Origin: CAYRES01 sp964423425
GTDB taxonomy: Bacteria > Actinomycetota > Thermoleophilia > RBG-16-64-13
Length of the DNA: 64,000 nucleotides
Assembly (NCBI GenBank): GCA_964423425.1
Contig: CAYRES010000010.1
Location: 1-64,000 of the forward strand
Reading direction: 5' to 3'
The translations under genes were made by a program, and so were the position numbers. The notes beneath the pieces are model-generated. The model worked only from the letters and a program-made list of their open reading frames with translations, was not told the DNA's origin and searched no databases. Of the stretch, positions 40,291-49,131 are shown one piece after another. How positions within the stretch are numbered: the first letter of the stretch is position 1; each line of letters begins with the position of its first letter.

Positions 40291-41597
40291 CGTGCCGCCA
40301 CCTCTCCCGCCGAGCCAACCTTTTTCGTCCAAGCGGATTCCCCCGCCGGGGCGTTGCCTGCCGTCGGGGCTGCCTGCCCGGCAGCCTCTGACCCCGCCGG
40401 GTCCGATCGCACCAGCCGCGCGATAACCGGCTCACCGGCCTTGGGCATCCAGCTCGCCTCCGGGCGGGGGCAGATCTCCCTGATGGCCGACTCCTCGCTT
40501 GCGACAAAGACCCGGCAACCATCCCGGGCGGCCACCAGTGGCCGCAGCTTGATGCGGTCGTTCAGAGCCACCATGCCTTCACCCATCCCCAGCACCACGG
40601 CGAAAGGACCATTGAGAAGCGCCGGCCCGTAGACCATGCGCAGAGCCGTGAAGAGGCGCCGCTGCGGTTCGGGCATGCGATCGATCTCGCTCCAGAAGGG
40701 GCTGGCCAGTGCCCTGCAGGCCATCTCCACCGGAAGCCCTTGGCGTCTCAGCATGAGGTCGAACAAATAGGTCACCACCTCGGTGTCGGTGCGAAGGGTG
40801 CACTTGTATCCAAAGGCCTCGAGGTAGCGGCGGTTGATGCCGTAGGAGCTGATCTCCCCGTTGTGCACGATGCTGTAGTCGAGCAACACGAAGGGGTGCG
40901 CCCCTCCCCACCAGCCGGGCGTGTTGGTGGGGAAACGTCCATGGCCGGTCCAGGTCCAACCCTCATACTCGTCAAGCCGGTAGAACTCGCCTATCTCCTC
41001 GGGAAAGCCGACGCCCTTGAAGGCGCCCATGTTCTTGCCTGAGGAGGCTACGAACGCGCCATCGATGTATGAGTTCACGTCCATGACTGCGTGCACAACG
41101 TAGTCTTCGGCCGAGAGCCGGGTCTCCTCCAACCTCTCCGGCGCGATGTCCAAGAAGTAGCGCATGAGCAGGGGCTCATCCTCAATGCCGCGGACAGGCT
41201 TGGTGGGAATCGGCTCTTCCGCCACCGTAAGGAAATGCCGGCCGAGGTAGTATTCGGTGTCTTCCTGGGCCATCTCGTCGTTGTACAAGAGGTGGAAGCA
41301 GAAGCAATCGGCAAACTCCGGGTAGATGCCGTAGCCGGCGAAGCCACCCCCCAGGCCGTTGCCCCGGTCGTGCATCGATGCCATGCTGCGAATGGCGACC
41401 TCACCACTCATGCGTTGCCCCGATTCGTCACAGACCCCCATGAGACCACAACCGCCCAGAATGCGCTCTGGGGCTTCCGGGCCGTAAGCGGGCCGGGGGC
41501 CCAGGTCCGGTGTTCTGGTTCCCGGCAGGGGAAGACCCCCCATGGGCCCAGTTGAGATCGTGCGCTCCGGATGAGTGGACCACGTATATCCAGCCAT
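40287..41597 (-). CDS. Class II glutamine amidotransferase subunit of glutamate synthase (GlxB/MgsA-like)
   Basis: Releases ammonia from glutamine for the synthase subunit. The 436-residue protein has an Ntn-type glutaminase domain: LGGCGLMGVC with Cys50 as the likely nucleophile, then MSGEVAIRSMASMHDRGNGLGGGFAGYGIYP (family-conserved RG..GGG), GRFPTNTPGWWGGAHPF and LDYSIVHNGEISSYGIN (oxyanion Asn-Gly). Class II enzymes need a free N-terminal Cys, so the 49-residue leader (Pro/Gly-rich) would have to be cut between Gly49 and Cys50, as in large glutamate synthases. ATG 41597 lies one base past the stop of the upstream iron-sulfur gene and its GGGAGG site is inside that gene, so the genes are coupled. 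Confidence 0.88.
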   Translation of the reverse strand: MAGYTWSTHPERTISTGPMGGLPLPGTRTPDLGPRPAYGPEAPERILGGCGLMGVCDESGQRMSGEVAIRSMASMHDRGNGLGGGFAGYGIYPEFADCFCFHLLYNDEMAQEDTEYYLGRHFLTVAEEPIPTKPVRGIEDEPLLMRYFLDIAPERLEETRLSAEDYVVHAVMDVNSYIDGAFVASSGKNMGAFKGVGFPEEIGEFYRLDEYEGWTWTGHGRFPTNTPGWWGGAHPFVLLDYSIVHNGEISSYGINRRYLEAFGYKCTLRTDTEVVTYLFDLMLRRQGLPVEMACRALASPFWSEIDRMPEPQRRLFTALRMVYGPALLNGPFAVVLGMGEGMVALNDRIKLRPLVAARDGCRVFVASEESAIREICPRPEASWMPKAGEPVIARLVRSDPAGSEAAGQAAPTAGNAPAGESAWTKKVGSAGEVAAR

Positions 41598-41598
41598 T

Positions 41599-42987
41599 TC
41601 AGGCGCCTCCCTCTGCATCCCCGAGACTCGCCACCATCTCTTTGAGCTCCTCGGCCCCCGAGGCCGGAAGCGGTGACAGACCGAGCTTGGCCCGGGCCGC
41701 CTCGCGAGGTTCAGCCAGCCTCCCCGAGTGGAGAAACGTCTCATACGCCCTCGTCACTGCCGGCGGCACATCGCCTTGCCTCTGTGCGAGCCGCTTGAGC
41801 GCACGGAACACCTCAGCCATCCCCAGCCGGCTGTGGCACCGTTCGTAGCACGTGTAGCATTCGACGCAACTCCACAGCACGCCTCGTTCGATGACTCCAT
41901 CGAGATCCCCGGCCAGGATCTCCCCAATGATCGCCGTGGGGCTGAAGCCGGGCTGCACCGCCGCCACCGGACAGTCGGCCTCGCAGGCCCGGCAGGCCAC
42001 GCACATATCGAGCTCCTTCACATTGAAACGGCGGCCCACCTCGTCTCTGATCGCGCGTTGCTCCCGCAGACGGCTGAGGAAGCCATCAACCCCGCTTCGA
42101 TGGCCCGCAAGTCCTATCTCACCGGCCTGTCGGCCGAATGCGAGAGCAAGGAGTTCGGAGAGATGGAATACGGGAACATGAAGGTCATCGCCCGCCCGTA
42201 CAAGGGCGGCCTGATTGAGATCGAACTGCTGAAAGCAGGAGGGGCACACCACGACCAAGGCGTCCACCCCGTGTGCAGACACATCCTGCAGTTTGCGGCG
42301 GCACATGGCCAAGGCCCCGTCACGCTCGCCCACCCGGTCGAGTGCCCCACCGCAGCAGTCCATCTTGGTCTCGTAGTCGACAACCAAGGCGCCCAGAGCA
42401 CGAACCAAGTCTTCGAGCTTGGTGGGTTCGGTGGGGCTGTCCCACCGAACCGCCGGGCTGGGGCGGAGTAGATGGCACCCATAGTGCACGGCAATCCGCA
42501 TGCCTGACAGCGAGTGGGTGACACGCTTGGCCAACCCCGCCGGACCGAGTTCATCGTGCAGCCACTCAGCGAAGTGCTTCACGGTGACCGCGAGCGCCGA
42601 GGCCGTCACGCCGACCGCCTCTTCGGACCCCTCTCCTTCGCGGGCGGCCGCCGTCATTACGTGCTCCGCCGCCCGAGTGAGGGTCCGGAACCGCTCCCTA
42701 TTGATCTTCAGCTCAGCTTGGGTCTCCTTGAAGGTTGCATAGCAGCCGTTACAGGGAGTCACGAGCAGTGAGCCTACCCTGAGCGCACAGGCGAGATTGC
42801 GGGCGGCCGCAAGATAGAAGACGTGCTCGTCGGCCGTCTTGACCAGCGCACCCTCGGGGCAGCAGGTAAAGCCGGCGACCTCGTTGACCTCGCCTCCCAG
42901 ATCGGCCACCACCAAGCGGGTTGCCTGCTCGATGAAGGGAAACCGCGCAGGAATCGTACAACCCCAGAATATGGATATCGGCTTCAT
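41599..42987 (-). CDS. Fused HdrB-HdrC-like iron-sulfur electron-transfer protein
   Basis: A 462-residue protein joining heterodisulfide-reductase-like B and C modules. Residues 1-290 hold two cysteine-rich CCG domains (FWGC..GFTCCPEG near 8-44; YGCHLL..MDCCGGALD near 165-210, then CPSCFQQF). Residues 329-340 (CVACRACEADCP) and 374-385 (CVECYTCYERCH) form two 4Fe-4S sites; the last lacks the usual Pro. In most HdrCB-type fusions (GlpC, GlcF, LldE/SdhE relatives) the 4Fe-4S part comes first; here it is last. ATG 42987 is chosen by homology of MKPISIFWGC; no clear ribosome-binding site. It is directly upstream of and coupled to the split glutamate synthase genes, suggesting it delivers electrons to them. 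Confidence 0.85.
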   Translation of the reverse strand: MKPISIFWGCTIPARFPFIEQATRLVVADLGGEVNEVAGFTCCPEGALVKTADEHVFYLAAARNLACALRVGSLLVTPCNGCYATFKETQAELKINRERFRTLTRAAEHVMTAAAREGEGSEEAVGVTASALAVTVKHFAEWLHDELGPAGLAKRVTHSLSGMRIAVHYGCHLLRPSPAVRWDSPTEPTKLEDLVRALGALVVDYETKMDCCGGALDRVGERDGALAMCRRKLQDVSAHGVDALVVVCPSCFQQFDLNQAALVRAGDDLHVPVFHLSELLALAFGRQAGEIGLAGHRSGVDGFLSRLREQRAIRDEVGRRFNVKELDMCVACRACEADCPVAAVQPGFSPTAIIGEILAGDLDGVIERGVLWSCVECYTCYERCHSRLGMAEVFRALKRLAQRQGDVPPAVTRAYETFLHSGRLAEPREAARAKLGLSPLPASGAEELKEMVASLGDAEGGA

Positions 42988-43141
42988 GGAGCCAAGGGTA
43001 CCAATCAGGTTGGGACCGCGGCTTATCCCACTCGCCAATTAGCGCAGGCTGTGTGTTGTACATATGCACAAGCTCAGGCGAACGGGGCAGGCGTTGACGG
43101 GAGTACGCTGTGCGGGTGGCTACCCGACCGCCACCACGGCT

Positions 43142-44020
43142 CTAGAGTGCGCGCCAGCCCTCCGGGCGGAGCCTGACTGCATCCGGCCGGCTCAGCGCTT
43201 GATTGAGAGCAGCCAACATGTGCCCCTTGTCGCGCGGAAGCGTGCCACCCACCGGCAGGTAGTTGGAGGCGTGGTTGGAGCGGAACACGCTGTGTGTGAC
43301 CTCGATGGCGGCGATCATCTCCCGCAGCTCGTGCAGCATCTCCCATGCGTCGGGCAGTTCGAACTCCCCCCGTTCGATGCGATCAGCCATGGGTGTGCCC
43401 GGGACCACGATGAGGCTGAGCACCCCGATGTAATCGGGATCGATGGCAGAGAGAGCCTCGCCCGTCTTCCGCGCGTGGATGAGGGATCGTTGCACCCCGG
43501 CGAGACCAAGGATGCACGTGAGAGACAGGGCCATGTCCGCTTCCTTGGCGCGCAGGCAGGCCTCGATCTGCTCGGCCGCAGTCACCCCCTTGTGAATTGC
43601 AGCCAGGGTTTCGTCGTCCCCAGACTCAAGGCCCACATACAGCATATGCAGCCCCTTGAGGCGGAGCTCGGCCAACTGCTCGGGTGTCTTCTTGAGGATG
43701 TTCTGGGCGTTGGCGTACGAGCTGACCCGCTCAAGTCTCGGCAACTCCCGGTACAGCAGCTCGAGCAGTTCGAGCAGCCGCCGTTGGGGGAGGACCAGGG
43801 CGTCACCATCGGCCAAGAAGACCCTCGTATAGCGCTCTCGCGCCCAAGCAGGCAGCCCCTCCACATCCTCCACCACCTCCTCATAGGGACGCACACGAAA
43901 GGGCTTACCGATGTAGGTGCCGCAGAAGTCGCAGGTGTCGTTGGAACAGCCGTAGGTGACCTGCAGGATGAGGCTATCGGCTTCGCTGGGTGGACGGATG
44001 ACCGCGCCGTGGTAACGCAT
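43142..44020 (-). CDS. Radical SAM family protein
   Basis: A 4Fe-4S S-adenosylmethionine radical enzyme of about 292 residues. The cluster motif is CSNDTCDFC (C-x4-C-x2-C) in VTYGCSNDTCDFCGTY near residue 25, followed by the GTYIGKPFRVRPYEEV segment. Later parts fit the partial TIM barrel: RVFLADGDALVL, LYVGLESGDDETLAAIHKG (SAM-binding GxxxGxxE region), and LSLIVVPGTPMADR. The opening MRYHGAVIRPPSEADSLILQ is the standard one for this uncharacterised group, so ATG 44020 is preferred to GTG 44074. C-terminal NYLPVGGTLPRDKGHML is also conserved in the group. Not in an obvious operon; substrate unknown. Confidence 0.85.
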   Translation of the reverse strand: MRYHGAVIRPPSEADSLILQVTYGCSNDTCDFCGTYIGKPFRVRPYEEVVEDVEGLPAWARERYTRVFLADGDALVLPQRRLLELLELLYRELPRLERVSSYANAQNILKKTPEQLAELRLKGLHMLYVGLESGDDETLAAIHKGVTAAEQIEACLRAKEADMALSLTCILGLAGVQRSLIHARKTGEALSAIDPDYIGVLSLIVVPGTPMADRIERGEFELPDAWEMLHELREMIAAIEVTHSVFRSNHASNYLPVGGTLPRDKGHMLAALNQALSRPDAVRLRPEGWRAL

Positions 44021-44103
44021 AGGAAGAACAACATACCACAGACCGGAGAGATCCGGGGCTATCAACGGCCCCACTCACCCCCGGCGCGCCGCCGGTCACC
44101 GCC

Positions 44104-44883
44104 TCAGGCGGCGCCGCCCAGATAGGCCTCCTGTACCTGGGGATTGGCGAGCAGCACCCAGGCATCGTCGGTGAGCACTATGTTGCCGGTCTCGAGCACG
44201 TAGCCACGCCGCGATATCTCAAGCGCAACGTGGGCGTTCTGCTCCACGAGCAACACCGTGGTGCCCTGTGAGTTGATCTCCTTGATGATCTCGAAGATCT
44301 TCTCCACCAACATGGGAGCGAGCCCCATGGAGGGTTCGTCAAGCATGAGAACGCGTGGCTGTGCCATGAGCGCCCGTCCCATGGCAAGCATCTGCTGCTC
44401 CCCCCCTGAGAGAGTTCCACCGGGCTGGGACCGACGTTCGTAGAGAACCGGGAAGAGGTCGAACACCCGTTGGTAGTCCTCGGCCAGATCCTGCCCCGGA
44501 CGCGAGAAGGCCCCCATCTCCAGATTCTCCCTGACCGACATGCGGGGGAAGATGCGCCGGCCTTCAGGCGCCTGGCTTATCCCCAGCTTGACGATCTCGT
44601 ACGGGGGCACCTTGGTGATGTCACGACCCTCATAGACGATAGCCCCCTGTCGGGGCCGTAGGATGCCCGACACGGTATTCAGCGTGGTGCTCTTGCCGGC
44701 CCCATTCGAACCGATGAGGGTGACGATCTCACCGCGGTCGATGTGCATCGAGATGCCCTTGAGGGCATGGATATTGCCATAGTAGGTGTGGACGCCACGG
44801 AGTTCCAACACAATTTCGCTCGCGGAAGAGGCGGCGCCTGCCTGAGTGGCAGGATTTGTGATGTCGTTCGCACCTGCCATCAT
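44104..44883 (-). CDS. livF: Branched-chain amino acid ABC transporter ATPase LivF
   Basis: Second ATPase of the high-affinity branched-chain amino acid (HAAT) importer, 259 residues. Walker A GSNGAGKSTTLN near 57, LSGGEQQMLAMGRALMAQP near 158, Walker B VLMLDEPSMGL and the D-loop/His switch VLLVEQNAHVAL, all typical of LivF. LivF lacks the long insert of LivG. An N-terminal extension of about 25 residues precedes the usual ELRGVHTYYG opening; start ATGATG overlaps the livG stop. It is last in the five-gene liv cluster. Confidence 0.95.
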   Translation of the reverse strand: MMAGANDITNPATQAGAASSASEIVLELRGVHTYYGNIHALKGISMHIDRGEIVTLIGSNGAGKSTTLNTVSGILRPRQGAIVYEGRDITKVPPYEIVKLGISQAPEGRRIFPRMSVRENLEMGAFSRPGQDLAEDYQRVFDLFPVLYERRSQPGGTLSGGEQQMLAMGRALMAQPRVLMLDEPSMGLAPMLVEKIFEIIKEINSQGTTVLLVEQNAHVALEISRRGYVLETGNIVLTDDAWVLLANPQVQEAYLGGAA

Positions 44884-45650
44884 GTGCTCCTACCCAGGTA
44901 CGCCTCGATGACCTTCGGATCAGAGCGCACGTGATCGGGTGACCCCTCAGAGATCTTCTCCCCATGATCGAGCACGACCACCCGGTCGCATACGCCCATG
45001 ACCACTTTCATATCATGCTCGATCAGAATGATAGTCATATTCTCATCTCTGATGCGCCTGATCAGCTGCATGAGAACAGCCGTCTCCTGGGGATTCATCC
45101 CGGCGGCCGGTTCGTCGAGGAACAGTAGTTCGGGTTTCGTGGCCAGCGCCCGGGCGATCTCCAGCCGGCGCTGCGACCCGTACGGAAGGTTCTTTGCCAT
45201 CTCGTTCTCGGTACCACCCAGACCCACATAGTCGAGAAAATGGAGAGCGCTGTCGATGGCCTCGCGTTCCTCCCGGACCGCCCGCGGTGTGTGCAACATG
45301 GCCCCGACGGCAGTGGTATGCGTGCGGCAGTGCTGCCCCACCATCACATTCTCCTTCGCGCTCATGTTGGGAAAGAGCCGGATGTTCTGGAAGGTACGGG
45401 CGATACCGAGACTGGTCACCTTGTGGGGAGGCAGCCCGGCTATGTCACGGCCCATAAAGGTGATCGCGCCACTGCTGGGCCGGTACACGCCGGTCACCAC
45501 GTTGAACAGGGTGGTCTTGCCGGCACCATTGGGACCGATGAGACCCACGATCTCGTTCTTGTCGGCGTGGAAGTCGACCCCGTTCACCGCGACCAAGCCC
45601 CCGAAGGCACGGGTGAGCTCTTTCGTCTCCAGCACAGGCACGGCCGTCAA
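44880..45650 (-). CDS. livG: Branched-chain amino acid ABC transporter ATPase LivG
   Basis: First ATPase of the HAAT importer, 256 residues. Walker A GPNGAGKTTLFN near 40, the long LivG insert (RTFQNIRLFPNMSAKENVMVGQH), signature LPYGSQRRLEIARALATKP, Walker B LLFLDEPAAGMNPQE, and the C-terminal HVRSDPKVIEAYLG extension that marks LivG. Four-base overlaps join it to livM upstream and livF downstream, so the operon is tightly coupled. Confidence 0.95.
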   Translation of the reverse strand: MTAVPVLETKELTRAFGGLVAVNGVDFHADKNEIVGLIGPNGAGKTTLFNVVTGVYRPSSGAITFMGRDIAGLPPHKVTSLGIARTFQNIRLFPNMSAKENVMVGQHCRTHTTAVGAMLHTPRAVREEREAIDSALHFLDYVGLGGTENEMAKNLPYGSQRRLEIARALATKPELLFLDEPAAGMNPQETAVLMQLIRRIRDENMTIILIEHDMKVVMGVCDRVVVLDHGEKISEGSPDHVRSDPKVIEAYLGRST

Positions 45651-46798
45651 GCCTCCTCTCCCTTGCCCGCTCTATGGCGAGAGCGCAGCCTCATTTGCAG
45701 AGAGATGTGCCGGCCACCGAAGATGCCCTGGGGGCGGAAGACCATGAGCAGCACCAGAATCGCGCCCATGGCCATGCCGCGAACCTCGGGGTGGGTCTGG
45801 ATGAACTCGAAATCACGCAGCCACTCCTGCACGCTGATCCAGATGACGGCACCGGCCACCGGACCCGCAAGGCTCCCCATGCCGCCCAGGACCACCAGAC
45901 ACAGAATGACGAATGACTCCATCAGCTTGAAGTTGCTGGGATGGATGAAGTTCAGATAGTGAGCCAGAAACACTCCCATGACACCGGCAAAGAAGGCTCC
46001 CGACGCGTACGACAGCAGCTTGTAGCGCGAAGTGTGGATGCCCATGGCCTCCGCCGCCACCTCGTCCTCCCTGATTGCCGTCCAGGCCCGGCCGATGCGC
46101 GACCGGACCAGGCGGCCGATGAGGAACAGTGTCACCACGGCGATGCCCAGGGCCAGGTAGTACAGACGGAACGAGCCTCCCAGGCTGAAGGAACCAATCT
46201 CCGGTGAAGGCACTCCGGAGATGCCGGAAGGACCGCGGGTGAGCCCCACCCAGTTGTTCGAGACGATACGGATGATCTCGTGGAAGGCGAGCGTCATGAT
46301 GGCCAGATAGTCACCCCGGAGACGCAGCGTGGGGTACCCGATGAGGATACCGGCCACAGCCGCCAACAACCCTCCCAGCAGCAGGTTGACCCAGAAGAGC
46401 CACCACAGCCCGTCAATGTCGACGCCGTATCTGTTCCGCAAGAGCTGCACGAACACGATGGCTGTGAAATAGCCGCCGATGGCATAGAAGGCCGCGTAGC
46501 CCAAGTCGAGGAGGCCGGTGAAGCCCACCACGATGTTCAGGCCCGACGAAAGCACCACGTAGATCAGCACAATGGTGAGGAGGGTGACCCAACGGTCGGA
46601 CCCCACCACGTATGGTAAGACAAGCGCTATGGCGAGAATGCCCCCCAGCACCGCATAACGAGCCCATGGCGGACCCTCATCGCCCACCATGATGCGCGAC
46701 AGGCGGTTCAAACCCACGCGCTTGGTGAGAATGTTCCCGCCTTCGGGACCGTTCTGTGCGCCGCCACTCATCCCATTCTTCTCCACAGGCTCACTCAT
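45647..46798 (-). CDS. livM: Branched-chain amino acid ABC transporter permease LivM
   Basis: Inner-membrane permease of the HAAT importer, 383 residues with about nine helices. Family motifs: GLNIVVGFTGLLDLGYAAFYAIGGY near residue 85 and the EAA-like cytoplasmic loop GRAWTAIREDEVAAEAMGI near 240, followed by LLSYASGAFFAGVMG and LVVLGGMGSLAGP. The N-terminal 40 residues are hydrophilic (GGAQNGPEGGNILTKR), longer than usual. One base separates it from livH. Confidence 0.94.
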   Translation of the reverse strand: MSEPVEKNGMSGGAQNGPEGGNILTKRVGLNRLSRIMVGDEGPPWARYAVLGGILAIALVLPYVVGSDRWVTLLTIVLIYVVLSSGLNIVVGFTGLLDLGYAAFYAIGGYFTAIVFVQLLRNRYGVDIDGLWWLFWVNLLLGGLLAAVAGILIGYPTLRLRGDYLAIMTLAFHEIIRIVSNNWVGLTRGPSGISGVPSPEIGSFSLGGSFRLYYLALGIAVVTLFLIGRLVRSRIGRAWTAIREDEVAAEAMGIHTSRYKLLSYASGAFFAGVMGVFLAHYLNFIHPSNFKLMESFVILCLVVLGGMGSLAGPVAGAVIWISVQEWLRDFEFIQTHPEVRGMAMGAILVLLMVFRPQGIFGGRHISLQMRLRSRHRAGKGEEA

Positions 46799-46799
46799 G

Positions 46800-47738
46800 T
46801 CACGCCTTCTCCGATATGGGTGAACCCAACAGGCCGGAGGGCTTGAAGGTGAGAAGCAGGATGAGGATCACGAAGGCGAACGCATCTCTATACTGCGACC
46901 CCATGGGAAGATAGGCAGCTCCCAGGGATTCGGCCATTCCCAGCACGATACCGCCGAGGAAGGCTCCAGGGATGTTGCCGATACCGCCCAGCACAGCGGC
47001 GATGAACGCCTTCAATCCGGGAATGAAGCCCATGTCGGGACGAGCGAAGCTGTAGACGGCGCCGTACAGGCTGCCCGCCAGAGCGCCGATGGCTGAACCT
47101 ATCAGGAAGGTGAGAGCGATCACCCGGTTCACGTTGACACCCATGAGCGCCGACGTCTGCTTGTCTTGCGCGGAGGCCCTCATGGCCCGGCCAAGCCGCG
47201 TATGCTTCACGAACATGGTCAGACCGATCATGACCACCACAGTCATACACAGCACGAAGACCTGAAGATACGTGATCTGGGCGCCGCCCAGGGTGAAGGC
47301 CTTCGTGAACCCGTCGGCCGAGGTGAACAGCGGGATGTCCGGGAACTTCACCTGCTTTGACCCGAAGATGGCCTGGGCAAGATTGGCGAGCAGGATGGAC
47401 ATGCCGATGGCGGAGATGAGGGCCGCCAAGCGCGGCGCGGCGCGCAGGGGACGATAGGCGATGCGCTCGATGAAAACACCCATGAGACCCACCACCGCCA
47501 TGGCGATGGGAACGGCCAAGAAGAACGTCATGGCCGGCATGCTCACGTTCTGCCCGAACAGCGTTATCTGCTGGGAGGTCATGGCTATGGCAATGAAAGC
47601 CCCGAACATGAACAGCTCACCGAAGGCGAAATTGATGAGCTCGATGATGCCGTACACCATGGTGTAGGCGACGGCGATCAGGGCGTACAGGCACCCCAGC
47701 ATCAGACCGTTTATGAGCTGCTGTAGCAGGTATTCCAT
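46800..47738 (-). CDS. livH: Branched-chain amino acid ABC transporter permease LivH
   Basis: Second inner-membrane permease, 312 residues, about eight helices. It starts MEYLLQQLINGLMLGCLYALIAV, the standard LivH opening (ingl..G..YAL.A.G), followed by TMVYGIIELINFAFGELFMFGAF, the EAA loop GRAMRASAQDKQTSALMGVN near 200, and KAFIAAVLGGIGNIPGAFLGG. A terminator-like hairpin lies 21 bases upstream, between livJ and livH, which would reduce permease expression relative to the binding protein. Confidence 0.94.
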   Translation of the reverse strand: MEYLLQQLINGLMLGCLYALIAVAYTMVYGIIELINFAFGELFMFGAFIAIAMTSQQITLFGQNVSMPAMTFFLAVPIAMAVVGLMGVFIERIAYRPLRAAPRLAALISAIGMSILLANLAQAIFGSKQVKFPDIPLFTSADGFTKAFTLGGAQITYLQVFVLCMTVVVMIGLTMFVKHTRLGRAMRASAQDKQTSALMGVNVNRVIALTFLIGSAIGALAGSLYGAVYSFARPDMGFIPGLKAFIAAVLGGIGNIPGAFLGGIVLGMAESLGAAYLPMGSQYRDAFAFVILILLLTFKPSGLLGSPISEKA

Positions 47739-47758
47739 GAGGGTTGGAGGTTCTTTCT

Positions 47759-47791
47759 GGGGCCGGCGGAGGCATGGCCTCCGCCGGCCCC
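47759..47791 (-). terminator. Attenuator/terminator hairpin between livJ and livH
   Basis: Perfect 15-bp stem 47759-47773 with 47777-47791, loop ATG. On the minus strand it follows livJ and precedes livH and is followed by CCAGAAAG, with no T-run, so it probably gives partial termination or stabilises the livJ mRNA end. This is a common way to make more binding protein than permease. Confidence 0.75.
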
Positions 47792-47832
47792 ACGTTGCTC
47801 TAGTCCTGTATCACCTTCGCGGCGGCCTCAGC

Positions 47833-49014
47833 CTACGGCTGCTGCGGAGCGGTGGAGAGCTCGCCGTCTTTCACCACGACGATGTTGAGCGGCTTGATGA
47901 CGTCACCGTTCTCATCGAATTCGATACGTCCGGTGATGCCGTCATAACCATCCATTGCGGCAATGGCTTCGTTGACGGCGCCACGATCGTTGGAGCCCGC
48001 TTCGGTAGCCGCGCTCGCGATCAACATGATCACGTCGTAGGCTGACGCCGCGAACCAGTCGGGGTTGGCATCGTCGTTCTTGGCCTTGTAGGCCGTCACG
48101 AAGGCCTGCACGTCTTCATCGGGCTTGCTGTAGTCGAAGAAGGTCGAGACCAACATGCCTTCCACCGAAGCTCCCCCTAGGATGGCGAGCTCATCGGAGG
48201 CGAAGCCGTCGGAGCCCAGCATCTGCACCTGCAGGCCCAACTCCACGGCCTGCTGGGCGATCTTGGAGCCCTCGGGATAGTAACCGGAGAGGAAAAGCAG
48301 TTCAGGCTCGGCCTGCTTGATCTTGGTGAGCTGAGCCTTGAACTCGTTGTCGCCGTCCGTGTACTGCTCACGAGCCACGATCTCGCCGCCGGCGGCCTTC
48401 ACCGCATCTTCGTACGCATCGGCCAAGCCACGGCCGTAGTCGTTGTCGGAGTGCATGATGGCGATCTTGCTGTAGCCCAGCGTATCGACGGAGTACTTCG
48501 CGAGGCCCTCACCCTGCACGGCGTCGGTCATGCAGATACGCCAGACGTAGGCGCCGAGGTCGGTGATGTCAGGGTTGGTGGCCGAAGGAGACATCATGGG
48601 CAGGCCGGCCGCGTCGTACTTGGGACCGGCGGCCAAGGTGGCCCCACTGAACATGTGGCCGTTGACGAAGAGGACGTCCTTGTCATCGATGAACTTCTGT
48701 GCCACGAGCACGGCTTCCTTGGGATCGCCCAAGTCGTCACCGGTCACGTAGGAGACCTCGCCGCCATTCACGCCGCCCACTGCATTCAGCTCCTCGACGG
48801 CGATGTCGGCGCCTGCTTTGTGTGAGGCACCGTAATTCGCATACTGCCCGGTCATGGGACCGGCCAGACCGAACTTGAAGGCCGCGCCGGAAGGCGCCGC
48901 AGTGGTCGTGGTTTCGTCCCCGCCGCCACCACCGCAACCGGCGAGCAGGGAACCCATGACAACAAGAGACACAACCAGAACAAAGACCAGATACTTCCCG
49001 TATTTCACTTGCAC
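47833..49014 (-). CDS. livJ: Branched-chain amino acid ABC transporter substrate-binding lipoprotein
   Basis: Extracytoplasmic receptor of the importer, 393 residues, type I periplasmic-binding fold. Signal peptide (LVFVLVVSLVVMGSLLAGC) ends in a lipobox at about Cys27; a Gly/Thr linker follows. The mature part begins FKFGLAGPMTGQYANYGASHKAGADIAVEELNA, typical of the family, and continues with DDLGDPKEAVLVAQKF and MMSPSATNPDI. The start is GTG (AAGGAGG close upstream). The frame ends TAG at 47833-47835; the next ten in-frame codons read AEAAAKVIQD before a second TAG (47800-47802), looking like a lost natural C-terminus. Loss of ten tail residues is unlikely to abolish binding. First gene of the liv operon. 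Confidence 0.94.
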   Translation of the reverse strand: MQVKYGKYLVFVLVVSLVVMGSLLAGCGGGGGDETTTTAAPSGAAFKFGLAGPMTGQYANYGASHKAGADIAVEELNAVGGVNGGEVSYVTGDDLGDPKEAVLVAQKFIDDKDVLFVNGHMFSGATLAAGPKYDAAGLPMMSPSATNPDITDLGAYVWRICMTDAVQGEGLAKYSVDTLGYSKIAIMHSDNDYGRGLADAYEDAVKAAGGEIVAREQYTDGDNEFKAQLTKIKQAEPELLFLSGYYPEGSKIAQQAVELGLQVQMLGSDGFASDELAILGGASVEGMLVSTFFDYSKPDEDVQAFVTAYKAKNDDANPDWFAASAYDVIMLIASAATEAGSNDRGAVNEAIAAMDGYDGITGRIEFDENGDVIKPLNIVVVKDGELSTAPQQP

Positions 49015-49131
49015 CAGCCTCCTTCACTCTCACAGAAACTGCTCCACCTCGACCGCCGAGCATTGCGCCTAACGACGTCGAGCGGTCTCCAGGATGCGGG
49101 TGAGATGGAGCATTACGCCCACGAATGCGCA

